Source of the DNA: Miscanthus floridulus
Lineage: Eukaryota; Streptophyta; Magnoliopsida; Poales; Poaceae
Direction: 5' to 3'
Assembly: GCF_019320115.1 (NCBI RefSeq)
Contig: NC_089597.1
Span: 115,884,000 to 115,947,999, forward strand
DNA: 64,000 nt
Position 1 is the stretch's first letter. Every line of letters begins with the position of its first letter. The translations under genes were made by a program, and so were the position numbers. Below are positions 55,527 to 64,000 of this stretch, piece after piece. Below the pieces are notes generated by a model. It was not told where the DNA came from and searched no databases. It saw nothing but the letters and a program-made list of their open reading frames with translations.

Positions 55527-56462
55527 TGTCGGGTATCGATATTAGGGATACCCGGAGGAAGAAAGTTAATGTCCACGAACGTTAATTCGTCTAGACGGTC
55601 CAAGACGTATTTAAGGTCTCGCCCGACCCCGAGGGCACGGGCTCTGTCTCGCCCAACCCTGAGGGCGTTGGCCCTATCTCGCCTGATCCTGAGGCCGTGG
55701 GCTCTGTCTCGCCAGAACCCTCGGGCGCGGGTTCCGTCTCGCCCGAGGGGATCCATACCGCCTCCAACCACTATGGGTCTAAGAGTATGACCCTAGGGTC
55801 AAACTTCTGACACCGGGAGGGAAGCGGGCACGTCTCGACATGACCCGTGGCCACGACGGACCATACCTGGGGGCTCACGTTGCCAACAGTGTTGGGCGTG
55901 CCGGCGCTGTGCTGTCTAATCCCTGTACGGCTTCTGACAGGAGTACCTGTTGACCTCGCCCCGCCGAAATGGAGTGGAGCGCCGCGACCGACTGACGACG
56001 CCTGCTTATAGCTCTAGTGATGAACAGGGCCGCGATGTGGAGCCATCCCCATCATCATCTATAGGACCAGTGGGACCCGCATAAAGGAGACGAAGGACGC
56101 CGTGACCCTGGATGCCTTCTTCTCCCTCGCTTTTCTCCTTTTCTCTCTCTATAACCTATGCCTTCCCCTTCATCGATAAAAGGGAAAGCAGGACACCCCA
56201 TGGGAGAGGCATGAGCACATGACTGAACGAGCTCAACAAGACTCAACTCTGTTTGATCTTTTCACCAGAGACTTGGGACCTTCTCCCTCTCTCGTCCGTT
56301 TGTAACCCCTACTACAAACTAGTGTCGGTAACACAAGCAGCAGCAGACTAGATGTAGGGACATTCTACACCAACTAGTATAAATCCTTGTGTCCTTTGAG
56401 CACACCATCGGGGCCAGACGCGTAGATACAATTTTACTAGCCGATGGTTCGAAACACCGACA
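55527..56462 (+). mobile_element. Solo LTR, 936 bp
   Basis: Starts TGTCGGGTATCG and ends GAAACACCGACA with TTAAG on both sides (55522-55526 and 56463-56467). The plus strand has a TATA-like gataaaaggg near 56175. It is not homologous to the Tat LTR at 44811, so it is an independent insertion. Confidence 0.88.
55616..55750. repeat. 30-bp tandem repeat in the solo LTR
   Basis: gtctcgcc(c/t)ga.cc(c/t)gagg starts at 55616, 55646, 55676, 55706 and 55736, exactly 30 bp apart. The period is a multiple of three, so both strands show a decapeptide-like repeat in spurious ORFs. Confidence 0.9.
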
Positions 56463-56467
56463 TTAAG

Positions 56468-57040
56468 CTATCAGGAAGAGGTGGTCATGCATTTATACAC
56501 ACTTCAACACCCCCACTCACGTGTAGCCAAAGATGAAGGCACAAACGTGGACTAGCAGAGAAAATATAGGATGGCTAAGTAAGGGTTAGGTGGGTGCATT
56601 TAGAATAGGACAAAGTCACCCACAAAAAATGAGGACAATATATGTAAAATAAACATTATTTGCAGTCTGAAGTTCCCATTCTCTTCCCGACTTCGCCCTA
56701 ACGACAGCCGTCACCGCTGCCCCCGTCTCCACCACCACTAGTCCCCCTCCCTTCCCCCCTCAGGCATTATGCTAGGGCTGGAGTGAGTGGGGATCCATCA
56801 TTTTTATTAAGTTTCCTAGTAGATCGAGTCCTTTAGGGTTAGAGTCTCTCCATACCAAGTTTCTTAGCATTGGGGATTTATTTATGGCAGAACCACCCAA
56901 AATAAAGCACTTACGGGGGCGCTTGTCTTCCATCAGACACTAAGCACCCCGAAAGCAAGCTACAACGGGTAGGTTCCGTCGGACACACCCCAAGGGAGAG
57001 CCCGAAAGGTCTACATTTTCCCCCAAGGATCTAATAATGA
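56468..57040. other. Spacer
   Basis: No gene. A C-rich patch at 56690-56765. The start of the next LTR-like block is near 56890-57040. Confidence 0.4.
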
Positions 57041-60000
57041 GAACGAGTTATAATACTTAATCCATTTCATACATCCAGAGTTCTTAGAAATATATTATTA
57101 CAATTCCAAATTCAAAGTGTGGAATATTAAACAATGGAATGAAAATACACATCTAGCGGTAATGAACAAGGATCCGTCTGTGCCCACCAGAAGAATCCTT
57201 CACACAATGGCTACTCCTCAAGCATTACCTGCAACAGGGGTAAATAAACTTTGAGTACACAATGTACTCGCAAGACTTATCCAACTAGTCGGAATAGTTT
57301 CCCAACTCCAAGGAATATGCAAAGCTTTATGGTTTGCTGGTTTCCTTTTTGCAGAAAGCAACACTAAGAGTGAGTCCTTATTTATATTATTATTAGCAGC
57401 CATGATTAATTTATTCTCTAGCCATTCTATGTAAGCACCTGTTCTACTTTCAAGCAAGAGTTGAGCAATCAGTTTCATTTCATCATCTTCCATCTTTCAG
57501 TTCTTACTACGGTGCTAGACCATAGACAAGCCATAGCGAATTGCCCAGCGATTTGCAAATCAATGCCCCTAGCTGGGTACCCCAAAAACACATGCCTCGC
57601 TTGTACCCTAGGCACAAGTAGGACCAACCCATCACCCGCCTGTCACGGGGTCTAGGTCCCCGTCCAAACTTGGACTCCAAGCCCTCGCTCCTAAGTCCTA
57701 GACTTAATGTGGTGCAAGGACCTCCACCATCCCCGCCTCCAATCAGTCGGTCTGAAAAGAGCCAGAACCCATGACAAGAGAGTAACAAGTCTTCCCTACG
57801 CCCATACCCAAGTATGTGCTCGGGATAATAAATCTGTGAAACCAAGTTATGCCCTGTTGGCCGCAAGATACAACCTCTTACACCCACCAATACCCAAACC
57901 ATATCCCTGCCCGGTCACCATTTTTTTCCTTTCCACCATTTTATCATGAGTGATCATAATTATCGCCTATTGTGAGTAACGACAGGTTACTCACGCAACC
58001 GACACCCTGAGCATAACAGCTACTCGACCTATACTAGTAGGACTCATAGGTAAGTATATCTATGCATGTAGTTTTCATAAAATGCCTGTAACGTAAATGC
58101 ACATCATATATATATATATTCAGTAATCATTCAAAAATAAGGGTTATGCACCGGGGCTTGCCTTGGGTAGGCGGTGGGTCAACAAAGTCAGCAACGAATG
58201 GCTCCAAGGCTCCCTCCTATACGATAATCTCCTCCTCGTACTCCTCAATGACCTCCTCATAGTCCTGTTCGTCCGCAGGCACGAACTCTACCAACTCGTG
58301 ATCTACATGCATGAAATGATGATGCAACACTTAGTAATATGGCAACAGAGACTCTTAAATCAAAATACATCCATCAAGCTACCAAGATAGTCCTACCGAC
58401 TAAGGTGCTAAGTTACCTACTGCTACCACTAACAAGTATGAAGTATGACATATATTATCTTAGCAACCAAAGGTATTCTTACTCTTAATACTGATTTACT
58501 CTATATATGATAAAACAAGGGGTACTAGCTACTCTATTTAACAACCTACTCTAGGGTCACAAAATTTACAGTGAGTACATAATAATCTAATGAACCTACT
58601 ATAAAAATTTCATGGCTAAAGCTATCATCAATTTGCCACAAAAATTCCTACAAATATTAAGCTAAATAATACTAAGCTTTCTAAAGTGAATTTATGAGTC
58701 TATCATTACCATAGCTAACTATAAACTAACTACACCAACAGATAGATAGCATTTTTGTAAACCTAACAATTTTTGTTTCACTATTTTTGAACATCTATAG
58801 AATTTACTATTATTTTTCAAAGTTCAGCTCAAAACTAAATTGAATAAACCTTTACTAATTCACTGGAAAATGAAAAACCTAAATCTACCGCGAGGCCCAA
58901 AGCGCGAGTGGCTAGGCCCACTCTGGCGCAACACGTGCGCGCACACGAAGCACGACGCGGCCCACGCAGGTGCGGCCCAGTCCACGCGACGACGGCCCGC
59001 GGAGGGGAGGACCCGTGCACGCCAGTCATCTTGCGAAAATGCCCTCGGCCTACCCAGTAATCACGCGAACACTAAGAGCACTATTCTGCCAGTTTGCTCT
59101 CTTACAACTACGCCCCTTCCCCTTTCCATCTTTACCACAGCCATACCCTCACCCACCCCCCCGGGCGCACCGGCGCGGTGGCGCTGGCACCGGGCGGTTA
59201 CACCGGCCAGACCAGTCCCTCCTCGCCCCCACTATCGAGTCGATACCTGCTTAGGCACGAGCACGAGACGCTGGGCGAAGAAAGCACAAGCTGGGACGCC
59301 ACAGTAAGGCCAGACCACGGTGGCGGAGCTCCTACAATCACGGCGGTGGTGTTCTGGTGAGTTACAATAATGCCAAGGTAAATAGGATAGTGAGTGAGCT
59401 CTAGGCACTCACCACGGACCCAGAAGAGGTGGCAGTTAGACCAGACGGTGCGGTGGTGCGCCACAGTGGCAAGGCTACGTCAGGTGAGGCTAGAGGGTGG
59501 TAGTGACTAGGCAAGGGTGTGCAGGGTGATGAGTAGGTGGAGGAGAAGTTGGCGGTGCAACGAATTGAACGCGAGCAGCACTGGAGAGGGGGCTTGGCGT
59601 CGACGCATATCGACACGGTCTTATTGACCCGGCGGGAAGGAAGCTCCAAATTGGAGCATGGCACAGTAAGGCTCACTACAAGCTAGGGTCGGGTGGTTGG
59701 CTGACTACGTAGCAGAGCCATGGACGGGGTTAATTTGATTGAGGTGGCTCCACCAGGCCGAATTGAGAGGCGCGGGTCCGGCGATCATGGTGACAGCGGA
59801 ACAAGGGGACGGCCGGCATGGCTTGGCTCGACGTTGCCATGGCGGGGCGTGGCTATCAACTCAAAGCAGAAATGCGCACATGCTATAGGGCGATGGGGGG
59901 ACGGCGAAACATGCTCTAAACGTTGGCCGCATGGCCATAAATCACAAGACGATGATGGTAGCTTGGTCCTACGCACCGCAGTGGATGGCGCCGGTCAGCA

Positions 60001-60550
60001 CAGCGTCATATCGAGCATGATGTGTTGGCCAAGGCAGATGGGGCAAGCCCACGCATGTGCAGCCATGAAGGGTCAGCAACAGTAGTGGTCGTGCGAGCGG
60101 TGGTCGGAGCACAGCACGACCGGGGACGTAGCTCGACGCGACGATGAGCAGAGTGGCTAAGGCGAACACGACGGCGGGCAGAGCGGCCAGGCTCGCTGGG
60201 CCCCAACGTGCGCATGTGCGCACGATTTGCGTGCCAGGGCACGGTAATGATGGTGCGGCCTAGGCGGCGGTGCACGTGGGTGCATGCGTGTTTGCTTGCG
60301 GCGACACCGGCCAAGTCACGGTGACCACGGCCAAACGCTGCAATCGCTTGGAAACGTGTCTTGCACGCTTTTTAAAGCATCCCAAAAACCCATCTCAATG
60401 CTTCAATGGCTAAACCAACTATTTAACACTCGAGATAGTATGTTAAGCTACTAGAACACACCCTAAGGCCATACCACTACTTAGCCCGATTCTTCTATGA
60501 AAATTGCCGAACTTAGCTTCGTCAAAGCATTGTCCGACTTAGTATTCCAA
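57040..60550 (-). mobile_element. Diverged Ty3 LTR or 3' region (Tekay-like)
   Basis: AT-rich (57-58.9 kb), GC-rich (58.9-60.35 kb) then AT-rich again, the same order as the LTRs at 36-44 kb. It contains the block 'ttatgcaccggggcttgcc' near 58143, recalled from grass Ty3 elements. ORFs at 57218-57902 and 58835-60314 lack domains. The right side is cut by the Copia fragment at about 60550. Assignment by architecture only. Confidence 0.5.
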
Positions 60551-60644
60551 CATCTAGAGCTTCTAAATACGCCTCCATGCGGATTTTCCAATAAGGAAAA
60601 TCATCTCCCTCAAAGATAGGAGGAGGACCATCCCCATGAGACAT
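60550..60644 (-). pseudogene. Copia (Sirevirus-like) gag start, truncated
   Basis: Minus strand from ATG at 60644: MSHGDGPPPIFEGDDFPYWK, then IRMEAYLEALDVG, the usual start of grass Copia gag proteins. Homology ends near 60550, where it joins Ty3 LTR sequence, so the rest of the element is missing. Confidence 0.85.
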
Positions 60645-60683
60645 CTTTCTCTAGGCGGTAAAGCCTAAATACGTGAGCACGAG

Positions 60684-60695
60684 GCTCTGATACCA
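60684..60695 (-). other. Primer binding site (tRNA-Met) of the Copia element
   Basis: Minus strand reads TGGTATCAGAGC, the standard tRNA-iMet primer site, two bases from the LTR end at 60698. Confidence 0.9.
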
Positions 60696-60697
60696 AT

Positions 60698-61493
60698 TGA
60701 AAGGATCAAGATGCCCAAGATGGGGTGAATTGGGCTAATTCTAAAATTCTTTGCAATAATTAAACCCTACGGTTAGCCCACTTCACCCCTTGTGCCTAGA
60801 AAGTGTTCCTATTGTTCTACCGCACAAAAGTTTAGCAACCTATGTTCCAATCCTACTCTAGCATGGCAATTCTATGAATGTAATGACAAGAATTGAATTG
60901 CTCAAAATAAATGCTTAAAGTAAATAGAGAAGGAGGAACACAACGATGTTTTGCCGAGGTACCAGAGAGTCGCCACTCCCCACTAGTCCTCATTGGAGCA
61001 CCTGCGCAAGGGTATAGCTCTCTCTTGATCCGCGCAAGGATCAAGTGCTCTCTATGGGTTGATTCTTCGATACTCTGTCGCGGTGAATCACCCACAATCG
61101 CTCACAACTTCAGTTGGGTCATTCATAAGCTCTGACGGATGATCACCAAGCTCCTAATCACCACCAAGCCATCTAGGTGATGGCGATCACCAAGAGTAAC
61201 AAGCACGAACTCTCACTTGACCACGACAAACCTAATGAGAAAGGTGGATGCACACTTTGCTACTCTTGCTTTCACTAATGAGGCCTCTCTCTTGGATTCT
61301 CAAATCTCAATCACCTCACTAGGACCTTGCTCTTCTTGACACTCTCAAGGGTGTTTCTCAGCTGTTGGAATGAGCAAAAGTAATCCCTCAAGTGAATAGA
61401 GGAAGTATTTATACACCCTCATTCAAAACAAACCGTTATGTGCCACTATGGGGTGACTGGACGCTTCGGTCAAGGTGATCGGACGCTCCAGTT
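60698..61493 (-). mobile_element. Copia 5' LTR, interrupted
   Basis: Plus-strand left end TGAAAGGATCAAG is the complement of an LTR end ...CTTTCA, with the near-terminal 'ttcacccc' word also found in the solo LTR at 16037. A minus-strand TATA lies in agtatttatacacc near 61410. It is cut at 61494 by the start of another LTR, so its sense start is not seen. Confidence 0.75.
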
Positions 61494-62378
61494 GTAACAA
61501 CCCAAAAATCCACACACCAAAAATCCCAACTACAAAATTTTTTCTTCAAAACCCCATGTGATGATGAGTGACATTTGTAGGAGCTAACCCTAAGTGTTGC
61601 ATTAGTCATAATCCAACTAAACCTACATGACTTGCACAAGTATCTCACCTCATCACCTTGAATTTGTTTTACCACATAACATACATCAAGTTGCATTATA
61701 TTCAACATGGTGATTTGGATTTTATTTGGGTTTATGTGTTGATCAATAAAAGCTAACAAATATTTGTTTATAAATAAATGTACTAACATGGGATTAATAT
61801 CCCAACATATACTATGACCAATGATTATCACCATGGGACATTATACCAAAGGAGAAATATGCCACTTTGATTTATATACATGAAAGAAGTGTAACAAAAT
61901 AGAAAAAGAAAAAGAAAAAGAGAAAGGAAAGAAGAGGGAGCAGTAGCAGCCTAGGCCTGCTCGGCCTTGCGAGCCAGCCCGGCCGAGCCTGCCTGCCCTC
62001 CCACACGCGCACACGGCCCATGAAGCCAGCCCAGCAACGCCCTACCGCCCGTGCGCGCACAAGCCGCTGATGAGTCGGACCCGCCCGTCAGCCGTCACGC
62101 ACCACACATCGCCGCATCAGGACAAGCTGACAAATGGGCCCCCTCTGTCAGCCACCCAGCTACAGCGTCGTCGTCTTCCCCATGCTCCCTCCACCACGTG
62201 ACCGAGAGCCGACCGTGGAGCAGGCGTGGGCCCGAGGTCACGCACATCGCATGACCCTGTCCCCCACCTTAGTGCCGTGCCCACGCAACCGCCCCCGCAC
62301 GCGAGAACCGTCAGATGCGCCGCACGCATCACTACCGCCCGATCGCCGTCCGCCATTGGAGCCCTTGGAGCTCGGCTA

Positions 62379-62387
62379 TAAAAGCCA
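62379..62387 (+). promoter_or_regulatory. TATA box of the plus-strand LTR
   Basis: tataaaagc in a GC-rich context, the right place in the LTR for the retroelement core promoter. Confidence 0.6.
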
Positions 62388-63412
62388 ACATCTGTGAGCC
62401 CTAACCCTTAGCCCGTTCATCGCCGCCGCTGGTGGCACAGCACCACACAGCGTCAAGCCGAGAGAGAGGGAGGAGGGAGAAGCAAGGAGGAGAAGGAAGC
62501 CGCTGTGGGGAGGAGCTCGCCAGAGCCAGGAGCGCCACCCTGATCAGCTACAGTGACGTAGCTGCTTGGCACGGCACTGCATCGCCTCATCACGGCCTCG
62601 CCTCGCCACCGCACCGCCATCCTACCGCCACGAACCCTATGGTGAGCCATCTTGCTGAGACCACCTCCCTAGCCAAATGGAACGTGCACCGCCATGATCG
62701 AAACCTTGCTGAAGCTTCGAGCTCCAGCCTAGCCCAACTGGTTAGCTAGGGAGACCACCATGGCCACACTTGCCAAAGACCCAGGACGCCATGCGCGCTG
62801 CCATCAGCCAAAAGGAGGACCCCAGCCATGACGTTGTACATCGAGGCAGGAGCACACATGCACGGGCACACTCACCATGGCCGAGAGCACAACCATAGCG
62901 AGACCACCGCATCTTCTACGTCGCGGTAAAGGCAATGTTGACGCCCCAACTGGCTCCGCCATGATGAGAGACACACCGCGCTCACCTTAGCCGAGGAAGA
63001 AGCCCACCGAAGCCCTACGTTGCCACACCGCACCTCGTCGGAGCACCACCGCCTCTGTTTTACCCCCACCACCGTGGCTAGAGCCACTGGGAGCACCAGG
63101 AGCTCCTTCAACACGCCCACCCTAGCCGTAGAAGCACCGTGGAGCTCACACGCTCCTCCAACTAGGCTCTCGCTACAACTGCAGCCCTGTCCATGCACGC
63201 CGACGAACCCACGCCGCCGTTCACCGCGGCCAGAGCCCTAGGCAGCCCCAGCCGCCACCTTGACCCCACCGCTGCACTCGCTGAGGCATGGGGAAGCTAT
63301 TGCCTACTTTAATCGGAGGCTAACGCCACCGCGGGGGCTCGCCGGCGACCTCATCGCTGGCGGGAGCCCCGTGGGGGAAGAGCAAGGGATTTTTCCCTCG
63401 CCGACCATGTCC

Positions 63413-63734
63413 CGAGCAGCTCCGCCGAGCTCCGACCACGACCACGTCGACCACGTCCCGAGCAGCTCTACCGAGCTCCGACCACGACCATGTCGACCAC
63501 ATCCCGAGTAGCTTCGCCGAGCTCTGACCACGACCACGTCAACCACGTCCTGAGCAGCTCCGCCGAGCTCCGACCATGACCACGTCGACCACGTCCCGAG
63601 TAGCTTCACCGAGCTTCGACCACGACCACGTCGACCATGTCCCAAGCAGCTCTGCCGAGCTCCGACCACGACCACGTCAACCATGTCCCGAGTAGCTCCA
63701 CCAAGCTCCGACCACGACCATGTTGTGCACATGA
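63413..63734. repeat. 46-bp minisatellite, seven units
   Basis: cgagcagctccgccgagctc-type units begin at 63413, 63459, 63505, 63551, 63597, 63643 and 63689, exactly 46 bp apart. Since 46 is not a multiple of three, each frame recurs every 138 bp. The minus strand stays open across the array within a 230-codon ORF, which I regard as an artefact. Confidence 0.93.
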
Positions 63735-64000
63735 ACCAAACCCTAGGAAGGAGTAAGTGGACCAAGTCCTTCATAGACCGGCTCTGCGGTCTATGGACCA
63801 ACGTAGGCGGGTTCACCATGAACCGCGCCTCACCTGCACCCGTGGACCATGGCCTGTTAGTGGCCCAGTAAGATGACGTGGTCGCACCAGCGCGCGCCAC
63901 GTGGCGGGCCAAAGCCCAGCCCAAATCTAGGCCCAACCGGCCCAGTTTGGACCTGGCCTGAGCTGACCGTTGACCGGGCCCACAAGTCAGCGACACAGAG

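Larger units (their letters stand above)
61494..64000 (+). mobile_element. Plus-strand Ty3 LTR, runs off the window
   Basis: Starts TGTAACAACCCAAAAATCC, the typical start of long grass Ty3 LTRs. TATA box ctataaaagcc near 62380 with GC-rich transcribed-like sequence after it. No internal domain before the window ends. ORFs at 62.1-63.3 kb on both strands are GC artefacts of the LTR. Confidence 0.7.

Noticed and set aside
44811..56462. Blocks starting TGTCGG at 44811 and ending CCGACA at 56462 taken as the two LTRs of one element
   Set aside because: The sequences are not homologous, and the right block has its own TTAAG target duplication, so it is an independent solo LTR.
58835..60314. Several 80-155-codon ORFs on both strands
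   Set aside because: GC-rich half of a diverged Ty3 LTR; overlapping open frames without domains.
63413..63734. Regularly spaced repeats resembling a CRISPR array
   Set aside because: Units are directly adjacent with no unique spacers, in a plant LTR; this is a minisatellite.
63304..63996. 230-codon minus-strand ORF
   Set aside because: It is created by the 46-bp minisatellite; repeats occur in all frames and no family is recognised.

Overview
The window is nuclear DNA of a grass (Poaceae), probably from the panicoid/andropogonoid side. The evidence is GT-AG introns, an Au-type SINE, Tourist/hAT/Mutator-type MITEs, GC-rich first exons, and long Ty3 (Tekay- and Tat-type) and Copia LTRs. No bacterial, organellar or viral genome features were seen. 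The species cannot be fixed from sequence alone.

Only two genes look intact. One is a plus-strand NRAMP-family metal transporter (NRAMP1/6 type, 13 coding exons, 19947-23970) with a non-coding leader exon and a leader intron. The other is a minus-strand tRNA-Arg(CCT) at 28645-28717. A receptor-like LRR protein gene (8908-11856) is full length but broken by several frameshifts.

Layout. 1-3.6 kb: decayed Mutator-like transposase with a solo LTR inserted in its coding sequence. 3.6-8.8 kb: small repeats, a MITE and a 2-kb long-TIR Mutator-like element with GC-rich cargo and a hAT-type transposase fragment. 8.9-11.9 kb: LRR pseudogene. 12.3-15.3 kb: direct tandem duplication of a ~1.45-kb unit holding 5' exons of a SEC12/PHF1-like gene and a large foldback element; the right 994 bp of the two copies look identical, the left parts are diverged, and a 26-G run marks the boundary. 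16.0-17.95 kb: Copia-type solo LTR. 18.8-24.2 kb: NRAMP gene with a SINE just after its stop codon. 24.2-36 kb: MITEs, a truncated LINE, the tRNA, an RNase H-like relic and a TRIM element carrying a different MITE in each LTR. 36-43 kb: minus-strand chromovirus (Tekay type) that lost gag to RT. 43-56.5 kb: minus-strand Tat-type element with its 3' LTR, a 47/78-bp tandem array, an antisense extra ORF, decayed gag-pol and an inserted solo LTR. 56.5-64 kb: diverged Ty3 LTR material, a Copia gag/PBS/LTR fragment, and a plus-strand Ty3 LTR running off the window with a 46-bp minisatellite.

Apart from NRAMP (predicted Mn/Fe-type divalent metal transport) and the tRNA, no genes act together here. 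The window is mainly a record of nested insertion, deletion at short homologies, duplication and decay. I found no convincing new multi-gene system. The most unusual items are the duplication with its sharp identity boundary, the TRIM with one MITE in each LTR, and the tandem array and antisense ORF of the Tat element.
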